The notes below the pieces were generated by a model, which ran no database searches, was not told the origin of the DNA, and saw only the letters and a list, made by a program, of their open reading frames with translations. From Lachnospiraceae bacterium (lineage in GTDB: Bacteria; Bacillota; Clostridia; Oscillospirales; Ruminococcaceae): a stretch of DNA of 64,000 nt. The stretch is taken from positions 62,001 to 126,000 of the forward strand of contig JAMPFE010000007.1 of assembly GCA_023664705.1 (NCBI GenBank), read 5' to 3'. The stretch's first letter is position 1. Every line of letters starts with the position of its first letter. The translations under genes were made by a program, and so were the position numbers. This document shows, one piece after another, positions 41,460 to 48,729 of the stretch.

Positions 41460-41894
41460 ATGGATAAGAAAACCGCGCTGATTTTGCTTGCCGTTTTCGG
41501 GAACGTCATCACCGTCAACATCGGTTTTGCCGAGGCAGTGATAATCGCGCTCGTCGGAGAGCAACACGGCGCGCCCGCGGCAGTGCTCACGGCGCTTTTG
41601 CCCGCGGCGGGACACGCCGCAGCGTCCGCGCTCGCGTACAAGCATTTTCGGGAAAAGCGCGGACTGTCCGTCCCGAAATTCGTTATGCTAAACGCGCTGC
41701 CCTCCGTTATTATGGGAGCGGCGGGGTATTTTGCGTCCCGCGCCGCGTTAAGCGGCGGCTTCGCGGAGGAGCTCGCGCCGTTTTTCGCCGTCGGGAGTCT
41801 GTGCGTCATCGGGTACTCGATAGTATACGCCGCCCTGCTTCTCGCGATCCTCGGGCTTAAACGCGCGTTCGGGAAGAAAAAGGAGCTGCTATGA
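41460..41894 (+). CDS. Small membrane protein C of a tandem family
   Basis: This 144-residue protein has four predicted helices. It starts MDKKTALILLAVFGNVITV, shares YKHFREKRGLSVPKFVMLNA and LPSVIMG with the family, and ends in a basic tail, GLKRAFGKKKELL. Its stop overlaps the ATG of the chimeric remnant (ATGA). GGAG precedes its ATG. Function is unknown. Confidence 0.75.
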   Translation: MDKKTALILLAVFGNVITVNIGFAEAVIIALVGEQHGAPAAVLTALLPAAGHAAASALAYKHFREKRGLSVPKFVMLNALPSVIMGAAGYFASRAALSGGFAEELAPFFAVGSLCVIGYSIVYAALLLAILGLKRAFGKKKELL

Positions 41895-42042
41895 AAAAGT
41901 CTCTCGCGGTCGCTTTGGCAATGCTCTTCGGGAACGCTCTTCCCGTTATCGTCTGCTCGGCGTGTATTCCGTGCTGTACGCCACGTTTTTGAGCATTACA
42001 CTGTTTTTTGCGGGAAAATTCTCCCGAAAGGAGCGAAAATGA
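41891..42042 (+). pseudogene. Chimeric remnant of two family members
   Basis: The first 65 bases are nearly identical to the start of protein E (MKKSLAVALAMLFGNALPVI, then VC), while the rest matches the end of protein A in another frame (VLYATFLSITLFFAGKFSRK against VLYAALLSVALLCMRKFSRK). The head frame stops at 41992. It looks like a deletion fusing the head of one paralogue to the tail of another. The intact ribosome site at its end serves protein D. Confidence 0.85.
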
Positions 42043-42479
42043 AAAAATCCAAAGCGATAACGCTGCTGATGATACTCTCCGCCGCTGTGACGCTCGCGGT
42101 CGCGGTCGGCTGCATGGCGCTGCTGTGCTTCACGGAATTTAACGTTAAGCCGACGCTGCTCGTGATTTTCGCGCTGCATATCGCGCTTTTGACGCGCGTT
42201 CGCGGGCATTATTACCGCGAATACGCGCTCTCCGCGCCGAGGTTCGTATTCTGCGCGGCTGTGCCCGCGACAGCGCTTTCAGCGGCGGGCGTCGCGGTCG
42301 TCGAAGTTATGATAAGCGCCGGCGCTTTCGGACCGCCTCCGAAGGGCTCGTTCGATTTCCGGGGGCTCGGCGAGCTCTCTTTTGCGCTGTTCGTGCTGGT
42401 TTACGCGGTCGCCGTGGCGGCGTTTCTCGCGGCGGTACTGGCGATAGGACGCGCTCTCGAAGGGAGGAGACGGCTATGA
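42039..42479 (+). CDS. Small membrane protein D of a tandem family
   Basis: This 146-residue protein with four predicted helices starts MKKSKAITLLMILSAAVTLA. It has the family basic loop as RVRGHYYREYALSAPRFVFC followed by AAVPATALS. It is the most diverged member. GAAAGGAG lies before its ATG, and its stop overlaps the ATG of protein E by 4 bases. Function is unknown. Confidence 0.73.
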   Translation: MKKSKAITLLMILSAAVTLAVAVGCMALLCFTEFNVKPTLLVIFALHIALLTRVRGHYYREYALSAPRFVFCAAVPATALSAAGVAVVEVMISAGAFGPPPKGSFDFRGLGELSFALFVLVYAVAVAAFLAAVLAIGRALEGRRRL

Positions 42480-42844
42480 AAAAATCTCTCGCGGTCGCTT
42501 TGGCAATGCTCTTCGGGAACGCTCTTCCCGTTATCGTCTGCGCGGCGTGCATCGAGGTGCGTTTATGGTGGGCAGCCGTTGTTATATGGACTGTTGTTAT
42601 ATGGGCGGGATATACGGCAGTCTCCGTTGTTTCCGCGCGGCGGTTCAAGAGGAAATTCGGCTTCGGCTATCGGAAATACTTTTTCCTATGCGCCGTGCCC
42701 GCGTTTCTTTGGCTGTTTGTTTTCGGCGCGGACAGCGTGCCATGGGTGTTATGCGCCTTTGCCTCAATGGACTCGGGCGTGTACTGTCTGCTGTTCGGCG
42801 GCAGTCTGCTCGCCGTCTGGGGCAGAGAGGAATACGGCAAGTAA
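42476..42844 (+). CDS. Small membrane protein E of a tandem family
   Basis: This 122-residue protein starts MKKSLAVALAMLFGNALPVI, identical in its first 22 residues to the remnant at 41891. It has SARRFKRKFGFGYRKYFFLC then AVPAFLW, the clearest form of the family motif. It has three to four helices and a GGGAGG ribosome site. It is the last family member, followed within a few bases by a MITE-like element. Function is unknown. Confidence 0.75.
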   Translation: MKKSLAVALAMLFGNALPVIVCAACIEVRLWWAAVVIWTVVIWAGYTAVSVVSARRFKRKFGFGYRKYFFLCAVPAFLWLFVFGADSVPWVLCAFASMDSGVYCLLFGGSLLAVWGREEYGK

Positions 42845-42845
42845 A

Positions 42846-43066
42846 GGCAATACCGCCCAAAGATTGTGCGCTGATTGCGCAGTCGGCGCATTATGCTTAC
42901 GGCAAAAATGACCGTGTGACGCTTTGTGTCAACACTAAAATATGCAAACAGGCAGCCGCAGCACGATGTTGCGCGGTTCGCCCAAGAGCGGCGCATTGAC
43001 GCGCCGTATCCGAGGCGAACATGGTGCAAAGCGCGTAACGTGGTCTTTGTGCGGTGTTGCCTAAAG
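42846..43066. mobile_element. MITE-like element of about 220 bp
   Basis: The left end, AGGCAATACCGCCCAAAGA, is matched at the right end by the reverse complement of TCTTTGTGCGGTGTTGCCT: 19 bases with two mismatches. No transposase is inside. It fills the gap between protein E and dprA; the dprA ribosome site starts one base after the right end. This is the layout of a miniature inverted-repeat element moved by another element's transposase. Confidence 0.7.
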
Positions 43067-43075
43067 GAGCTGAAA

Positions 43076-44287
43076 ATGGCGAAAAGTCCCGTAGAAGTCT
43101 GGCTGTGGCTGCTGCTGGTAATGCAGCCGTACAACTCCAAAACAACGGAGATACTCTCGCGGTGCGGCGGCGACGCGACGCTCGCTTCGCGAATGATACG
43201 CGACGGGGAGTTCCCGTTCCTCAGCGAAAAAGAGAAAAAGCGCGCCGAGCAGGTGCGCATGGGCACGATACGCCCCATCCTCGAGCAGTGCCGCGAAAAC
43301 GGCGTCCGCATTGTAACGCTTGACGACGACGATTATCCCGCGCGGCTCAGGAGCATCAAAAAGCCCCCGATACTTCTTTTCGTCAGCGGCAGTCTCGAGG
43401 GCTTCAACGAGCAGATAAGCATAGCCGCGGTCGGTGCGCGGAACGTCTCGGAATACGGCAAAGCCGCCGCCTCGGGGATATGCGCTCCGCTCGCGGAAAT
43501 GGGCGTCGCGATAGTAAGCGGGCTTGCCGTCGGCTCCGACAGCGCAGCACACCGCGCCGCTCTTGAAGCGGGCGGGCGCACCGTCGGCGTGCTCGCCTGC
43601 GGTATGCTCGTAAACTACCCATCCGAAAGCGCGCAGCTTAAGCGCGACATCGTGAGCTCGGGCGGCGCGCTGATAAGCGAGCTGCTCCCGAACACCAAAA
43701 CGTTTTCGGGCTATTTTCAGCACAGAAACCGCATTATCTCGGGGCTCTGCGCGGGGACGCTCGTCATCGAAGCGGGCAGGCACAGCGGCTCTCTTCTCAC
43801 TGCCGCGCACGCCGTCGACCAAGGCCGCGAGGTTTTCTGCATACCCCCGCACGATATTTTCTCGGGGCGCTATTCGGGCACGATCCAGCTGATACGCGAG
43901 GGCGCGGCGTCCGTTTTCGCGTATACGGATATCGTCGAGCGCCTGCTCACGGACAGCGCGAACAGGGCGCTGATAGAACGGACGCTCGCCGAGCCGTCCG
44001 CTCCCGTTCACGGCAAGCCCGAGCCCCCGAAGAAAACCGCCCCCAAGCCCGAAACGGAGCCCGCCGCCGAGCCGAAGCCCGAAATGACCGAGGAGCGGCT
44101 TTCCTCGCTTGAACCGAACGAGGCGGCGGTGCTGAAGCAGCTTTCCGAAAAGCCGCTCAGCCTCGACGAGCTTGTCGAAACGGGCAGCCTCGATTTTTCC
44201 GCGCTTTCCGAGGCGATAACCAATCTGGAGATAATGGGCTTTATCGTCCGTGAAATGAACGGAAATTACAAGCCCGCCGATAGTTAA
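43076..44287 (+). CDS. dprA: DNA-processing protein DprA
   Basis: This 403-residue protein starts MAKSPVEVWLWLLLVMQPYN at ATG 43076 with AAGGAG at 6 bases. An N-terminal SAM-like part (about 1-70) precedes the Rossmann fold with VGARNVSEYGKAAA, IVSGLAVGSDSAAHRAAL and FQHRNRIISGL. A Pro/Glu-rich linker (about 310-340) leads to a C-terminal winged-helix domain (LEPNEAAVLKQLSEK). DprA loads RecA on incoming single strands during transformation, consistent with the ComEA-like gene at 18 kb. The 3' end lies in a short tandem duplication. Confidence 0.95.
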   Translation: MAKSPVEVWLWLLLVMQPYNSKTTEILSRCGGDATLASRMIRDGEFPFLSEKEKKRAEQVRMGTIRPILEQCRENGVRIVTLDDDDYPARLRSIKKPPILLFVSGSLEGFNEQISIAAVGARNVSEYGKAAASGICAPLAEMGVAIVSGLAVGSDSAAHRAALEAGGRTVGVLACGMLVNYPSESAQLKRDIVSSGGALISELLPNTKTFSGYFQHRNRIISGLCAGTLVIEAGRHSGSLLTAAHAVDQGREVFCIPPHDIFSGRYSGTIQLIREGAASVFAYTDIVERLLTDSANRALIERTLAEPSAPVHGKPEPPKKTAPKPETEPAAEPKPEMTEERLSSLEPNEAAVLKQLSEKPLSLDELVETGSLDFSALSEAITNLEIMGFIVREMNGNYKPADS

Positions 44288-44445
44288 TAGTTTTGTATAA
44301 CTACTGTTGGTATTTTTTGACAATTCCCAAATATTTACAGTCCAAAACTGTAATATCGTCCGTGAAATGGACGGAAATTACAAGCCCGCCGATAGTTGAT
44401 AGTTTTGTATAATTACTGTTGGTATTTTTTGGCATTTCCCTTTCG
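44243..44445 (+). repeat. Tandem duplication (112-bp offset) of the dprA 3' end
   Basis: ATCGTCCGTGAAATG through the dprA stop and GTTGGTATTTTTTG (44243-44330) recur from 44355 to about 44440 with five or so changes. Only the last residues of DprA are repeated. It is the third gene in this window with a duplicated 3' end. Confidence 0.88.
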
Positions 44446-44454
44446 GCAATTTCC

Positions 44455-44642
44455 AAATTTTAACTTTATTTTACAGCTCTTCCAAATGTTTACAGCCAAA
44501 AACTGCAAATAACCGCAATTAACTGCAAAACGGCTGCAAAAAGCTGCACACGAACTGCAAAAAACTGCAAGAAAAGGGACAAATCAACGAAATTTGTCCC
44601 TTTTCTCATTATGTTTTGCAAGTTTCCAGGTAAAATCTTGCA
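44455..44642 (+). repeat. Dispersed intergenic element, copy 3 (array without hairpin module)
   Basis: Seven CTGCAAA-like boxes start at 44503, 44513, 44523, 44534, 44544, 44555 and 44565, with spacing 10,10,11,10,11,10, identical to copy 1. TTTTGCAAG against CTTGCAAAA (about 44613-44642) closes the element as in copy 1. The GAGGAAACCC hairpin module is absent, so array and hairpin module are separable. Confidence 0.78.
44571..44605. terminator. Strong hairpin inside repeat copy 3
   Basis: A perfect 14-bp stem, GAAAAGGGACAAAT (44571-44584) against ATTTGTCCCTTTTC (44592-44605), with a 7-base loop. A-rich and T-rich arms make it terminator-like in both directions. It is absent from the corresponding place in copies 1 and 2. 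Confidence 0.75.
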
Positions 44643-44679
44643 AAAATCCAAGATATTTCACAAAAAGCGTCAAATCGCG

Positions 44680-44940
44680 AATTAAGCCAACAAACCGCAT
44701 TACAGCGCGATTTGCCCCCTCCCCGAAATCTCACGAGCGTTTTGTCATAAAACCCGACAAACGCTTTAGGATTAACCCAACGAACCGCACGGTTATGCGG
44801 GTTAAGCCCACCCTGCTCGGAAATTAAGCCAACAAACCGCACCGTTATGCGGTTTAGCCCCCAAAACAAACCGCCCCCGAAAACTCGGAGGCGGTTTCAC
44901 AAAAGCCGATAAACGTTATTGCTATGCGGTTTAAGCCTGC
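44680..44940. repeat. REP-like units with AACCGCA/TGCGGTT hairpins
   Basis: Three related units start near 44681, 44771 and 44821, each with TTAA(G/C)CCAAC(A/G)AACCGCA; the last two form hairpins, AACCGCA...TGCGGGTT and AACCGCA...TGCGGTTT. A fourth half-unit, TGCGGTTTAAGCC, runs into the stop of the zinc-ribbon gene. The layout resembles bacterial REP/BIME clusters at gene 3' ends. Confidence 0.7.
44868..44897. terminator. Terminator of the zinc-ribbon membrane protein gene
   Basis: AAACCGCCCCCGA against TCGGAGGCGGTTT, one bulge, flanked by A- and T-runs, so active on either strand. It lies 34 bases past the leftward gene's stop. Confidence 0.8.
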
Positions 44941-47870
44941 ATCCGCAGCGCGTTTTCAAGCGCCACGACCGCGTCGGCATACTCCTTCGTCGCCTTTTTG
45001 AGGTTCCTGAAAACCTGCGCGTTGATAGAGCCGTTTACGTAGTTGGTCAGATACTTGTCGTAGTAATCCACAACGTCGTCATACGCATCCTCGCACGCGT
45101 CGTAGAGCGCCTCGATGGCGGGGTCGTCAAAAATTCTGTCCCAAATCTCGTCGTTCGAGAGGAGCGTGATAAAACGATCGTCGTACTCGTCGAGAACGTC
45201 CACTATCTCGTCGATAGACATCGAGTCCGTGTTAACGCCGCTGCCTCCCGAGGGGGTTGAGGGCGTTGTCGGAACCACGGGGGCGGAGGACTGCGCCTTT
45301 GCGGCGAAATCCGCCTTCAGCGCGTCCGCCTGCGAGCGCAGCGCGTTATAGCGGTTTTTGTAGGTTTGGAACTCGTCGGCGTCTATCGTGCTTTCGCTCA
45401 TAAATTCGTTGAGCAGCTTCGTAAGGTTGCCCGCAAGCGAGTTTACGCGGCTGTTGAGCGTGGCGTCGTTTACGTTGTAGGTCGAAGCGTACATGGAGAT
45501 CTCGTCCAACGTATTCTCGATATCCATATAGAGACTGTTCAATTCGGCGGAGGAAACGCCGCCAAGCTCGCCGCCGAGCATATCTATCCCGTCAACGAGA
45601 CCGCTTTCCCTTATGAGGTCGCCGAAAGCGCCGTCCATAGCGGAGAGCTTCTCGCCCGCGGTCTTAATATACTCCTCGAGCTTCTTCATCGTCGCTTCGT
45701 CGGGCTGCTGCTCCATATCGCCGAGGTCGATAACGTCCGTCGGCAGCGCAAGACCCGCGTCGCTGTTTTCGGCGGTAACGCTGGAATCAAGCGTTATGCT
45801 GCCGAGATTGCCGAATTCCATGCCGAAGGTGCTTTCCATTGTGTTCGCGACGTCAACGTAATTGGCGAATGTGAACTTTATGTTGGTGAGCTTTCCGAGC
45901 TCCTCGGGGACCTCCTCGGTGAAGTCGGCGGGCAGCTCTATGCCGAGCGTGTACTTGCCGACGAGCGTTTCCTTGCCGCAGAACTCAGCCGTGCCGAGCC
46001 CCGAGTAGGTCAGCTTTACCGTGAACGAGCCGTCGCCGCCGTCCGTGCACTTTACGGTAACGGAGCCCTCGGTCGGGCTTGTGATGTCGTTTACGAGCGA
46101 AATCACCGTCGCGCCGTCCTCGGAGACCTCGAGCGTAAACTGCTCGTTTTTGTTTATGACATAGGTTATCTTCGCGTTGGAGCCCGTGTCCGCGACCTTG
46201 TAGGACTTCGCGAGAATGTTGCCCGCGTTGTCGATAACGGTGCTGATGATAAGCTTATCGTCGTTGTCCGCGTCAAACTCAAACGCCTCGACGACCGCCT
46301 GTCTGTACTCTTCCTTGGTTACGTTGTCGCCGCACTCGTTAATGAAATCAACGAGCTTGGCCGTGAAATACTCGTCGTCGGCAAAGTGCTTCGCGAGCTT
46401 GTAGAAGAGGTCGGAGAGATCCTCGCCCTTGAACTCGGCGGTTATCAGCTTGCCCGTCGCGGTAAGACCCGCCGCGGAGAGCTCGCCGTTTTCCATTTCG
46501 ATCGCGCTTGCCTTATATTCGGCAAGGTATATCTCAACGAGCTCGCCTATCATGCGCTCGATCTCCTTTTCGTCGAGCTCGAGCAGCTTTATTTCATCGC
46601 GGGAGACCGCGGTTTCCGTCGTCGGGAGCTTTACCTTTAAGCCCGTGCCCGAGATGAACGGCATTACGAGATAAACCTCGCCGTCCTTGGTGAATATCGT
46701 CCGCGCGTTGATGACGGAGGAGCCGTTCTCGGCGTTCATGTAAGCCGCGAGCTTATCCTCCGCCGCGGAAACGCTTGTCGAAAACGTTGTGCCGTTGAGG
46801 AGGGAGAGTATCTCGTCCGCGTCGCTGCCGAGCATCTGCTTTACGCTGTCGGAGAGGTCGACCTTGACGCCGAGGGTCGCGCTTACGGAGTTCGTGCCGT
46901 ATGTATTCATCATCAGCTCGTAATAGGAGGCGATGACAGACGCCATATCGACCGTGCCGTCCTCCGACGAAATGAGCATTGTCGGACCGTCCGCGGAGGT
47001 TATGGACGACATCATGGGCTCCGCGAACATCGGCGAGGATGTTACATTGCTCATGCCGAGGTCGTCGAGCAGGTCATAATCGTTGTTTACGGAGGCTATC
47101 GCGGAAACGACGCTCGAGGCGGACTTTATGCCGTTGGATACCGACGGGAGGTCGAGATTTTCGGTCACTGCCTTTATCGAGTTGCCCTCGACCATTGTAG
47201 CGTAATTCGGCTTGCCCATTATAAGGCTGAGAGCCGTCGCTTTGTTGGTGAAGAAGAATATCGCTGCCGCCGCGACAAGCACCACGACCGCCGCCGCGAT
47301 TATTATGCCGACCTTGAGACCCGTTTTCTTCTTAATGGGCGTTGCCACGATAGCCGCCGCGCCCATATCGCCGAAGGGGTTGTCGTTCGCATTGCCGAAC
47401 GGGTTATTGTTCGGCGCGCCGAAGGAGGGCGCGGGCACCGCCGGAGCTATCGGAGTCTCGGGGATAAACGCGGGCGCTGCCGGGGAATAGCCCGAGCCTA
47501 TGTCGTTGGAGGGTGTGGGGACGAACGTCGACGCCGAGGGCGCGGAGGCGGTATTCATCGCCGCGACGAGGTTGTCGGAGGAGCTCGGTTTTTCGAGCGA
47601 GACCGCCGACATCGCGCCGCTTCCGAACGTCGCGCCGCTGTTCTCGGCGGGCTTGATGTCGCCTATTCCCGCAGCGGGAGCGCCGCAGACCGCGCAGAAT
47701 TTCGCGCCCTGTCTGAGCTCAAGACCGCACTTGCCGCAGAAGTTTTTCTTCTCGGGCTCGGGCGGAGCGGAAACGGGCTTTACGTCCGAGGCGGCTCCGC
47801 AGGCGCTGCCGCATACGGGGCAGAACCTCGCGCCGTTCGGCACTTCGCTGTTGCATTTTGTACAAATCAT
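44931..47870 (-). CDS. Large membrane protein with two N-terminal zinc ribbons
   Basis: This 979-residue protein has two CxxC...CxxC zinc ribbons at the cytosolic N-terminus (CTKC/CPVC and CGKC/CAVC, residues about 3-62), a Pro/Ala/Asn-rich linker to about 175, one transmembrane helix (VGIIIAAAVVVLVAAAAIFF, about 190-209), and a roughly 770-residue extracellular part. That part has repeated beta-rich segments and a helical C-terminus (about 800-975) likely to form coiled coils. Similar layouts occur in Firmicutes envelope proteins of unknown role. A strong promoter and a terminator frame it as a single-gene unit. No enzyme motif was recognised. Confidence 0.82.
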   Translation of the reverse strand: MICTKCNSEVPNGARFCPVCGSACGAASDVKPVSAPPEPEKKNFCGKCGLELRQGAKFCAVCGAPAAGIGDIKPAENSGATFGSGAMSAVSLEKPSSSDNLVAAMNTASAPSASTFVPTPSNDIGSGYSPAAPAFIPETPIAPAVPAPSFGAPNNNPFGNANDNPFGDMGAAAIVATPIKKKTGLKVGIIIAAAVVVLVAAAAIFFFTNKATALSLIMGKPNYATMVEGNSIKAVTENLDLPSVSNGIKSASSVVSAIASVNNDYDLLDDLGMSNVTSSPMFAEPMMSSITSADGPTMLISSEDGTVDMASVIASYYELMMNTYGTNSVSATLGVKVDLSDSVKQMLGSDADEILSLLNGTTFSTSVSAAEDKLAAYMNAENGSSVINARTIFTKDGEVYLVMPFISGTGLKVKLPTTETAVSRDEIKLLELDEKEIERMIGELVEIYLAEYKASAIEMENGELSAAGLTATGKLITAEFKGEDLSDLFYKLAKHFADDEYFTAKLVDFINECGDNVTKEEYRQAVVEAFEFDADNDDKLIISTVIDNAGNILAKSYKVADTGSNAKITYVINKNEQFTLEVSEDGATVISLVNDITSPTEGSVTVKCTDGGDGSFTVKLTYSGLGTAEFCGKETLVGKYTLGIELPADFTEEVPEELGKLTNIKFTFANYVDVANTMESTFGMEFGNLGSITLDSSVTAENSDAGLALPTDVIDLGDMEQQPDEATMKKLEEYIKTAGEKLSAMDGAFGDLIRESGLVDGIDMLGGELGGVSSAELNSLYMDIENTLDEISMYASTYNVNDATLNSRVNSLAGNLTKLLNEFMSESTIDADEFQTYKNRYNALRSQADALKADFAAKAQSSAPVVPTTPSTPSGGSGVNTDSMSIDEIVDVLDEYDDRFITLLSNDEIWDRIFDDPAIEALYDACEDAYDDVVDYYDKYLTNYVNGSINAQVFRNLKKATKEYADAVVALENALRMQA

Positions 47871-47939
47871 ATTAAAATCCTTTCATAACGGGGCACTTAG
47901 CCCGACCAAGCAAACCCGCAAATACGGTATGCTATTCTT

Positions 47940-47968
47940 ATTATATATTTTTTTGTCCCTTTCGTCAA
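47940..47968 (-). promoter_or_regulatory. Promoter of the zinc-ribbon membrane protein gene
   Basis: On the minus strand TTGACG (47963-47968), a 17-bp spacer, and TATAAT (47940-47945), 70 bases before the ATG. Confidence 0.85.
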
Positions 47969-48039
47969 TATCGCGCTAAACAAATTTAAGCCGTAAATCG
48001 GCGGCGTTTTGTGCAATTTGACACAAACATGGGCTTTGC

Positions 48040-48582
48040 CTACAGATCGAGGTTCAATTTGGCGACTATTCCCTCCGCCATTTCCCCGATGGCGTTTATC
48101 ACCTCGTCCGTGCCGTATCCCGAGTTTTCGTCGTACGCGTAGTAGCTGCCCTTTATCATATATGTAAGCGCTATGGCGAGCTTGGGGCTGTCCTTGTATA
48201 GGGGATATTTTTCGTAAATAAAGCGCTTTACCTCGCTTTCAAGTCTGTCGGCGAGGATATTTTTGCGTCCGTGCGCGAAAATTATGTCGATAAGAGAGCG
48301 GTTCGCGATAAATCCGTTCGTAAGCTCCTTTACAAAGAGCTTTGGCTCGGACAATACGGAGTTCGGGTGCTCTATGCTGTTGAAAACGCTTTCGAAAAGC
48401 TCGTTTTCAAGCGTTTCGGACAGGTCGTAGATGTCCTTGTAGTGCAGGTAGAACGTCGCCTTGTTTATCTCGGCGAGGTCGGAGAGCTCCTTTACCGTAA
48501 TGCGCTCGAGGGGCTTTTTGGCGCGTAATTGCAGGAACGCGTTTACGACGCTGCTTTTTGTTTTCTTGACCCTGAGATCCAT
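48040..48582 (-). CDS. TetR-family transcriptional regulator
   Basis: This 180-residue regulator has the TetR helix-turn-helix in ITVKELSDLAEINKATFYLH followed by YKDIYDLSETL, the usual TetR signature at residues about 28-58. The C-terminal domain is of the small-ligand or DhaS-like type (MIKGSYYAYDENSGYGTDE). It lies divergent from glgB, and a palindrome between them is a candidate operator, so it may control its own gene or glgB. GGAGGA precedes the ATG. The ligand is unknown. Confidence 0.9.
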   Translation of the reverse strand: MDLRVKKTKSSVVNAFLQLRAKKPLERITVKELSDLAEINKATFYLHYKDIYDLSETLENELFESVFNSIEHPNSVLSEPKLFVKELTNGFIANRSLIDIIFAHGRKNILADRLESEVKRFIYEKYPLYKDSPKLAIALTYMIKGSYYAYDENSGYGTDEVINAIGEMAEGIVAKLNLDL

Positions 48583-48608
48583 AATTCCTCCTCCAAATAG
48601 ATAATTTT

Positions 48609-48620
48609 CGACAACGGTCG
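48609..48620. promoter_or_regulatory. Candidate TetR operator
   Basis: CGAC-AACG-GTCG, 27 bases upstream of the TetR-family gene start and 30 bases upstream of the glgB -35 box. The position suits autoregulation. Confidence 0.5.
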
Positions 48621-48649
48621 TTTTATTTACGGCAGACGAAAAATGCCGA

Positions 48650-48678
48650 TTGAACGGGGGGAAAATCTTTGATATAAT
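48650..48678 (+). promoter_or_regulatory. Promoter of glgB
   Basis: TTGAAC at 48650-48655, a 17-bp spacer, and TATAAT at 48673-48678, 51 bases before the ATG. Confidence 0.8.
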
Positions 48679-48729
48679 AATTATAGCATAATATTAGACG
48701 ATAGTCAATAAATTTTTCGGAGGAAAGAT

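Larger units (their letters stand above)
44288..44930. other. 643-bp gene-free interval filled with repeats
   Basis: In order: the dprA tail duplication, a third CTGCAAA array, a strong hairpin, several TTAAGCCAACAAACCGCA-type units, and a terminator for the leftward zinc-ribbon gene. No plausible coding region was found on either strand. Confidence 0.75.

Noticed and set aside
42846..43075. N-terminal extension of DprA starting near 42926
   Set aside because: That frame would lie in the MITE-like element and has no ribosome site; ATG 43076 has AAGGAG and starts a normal DprA.
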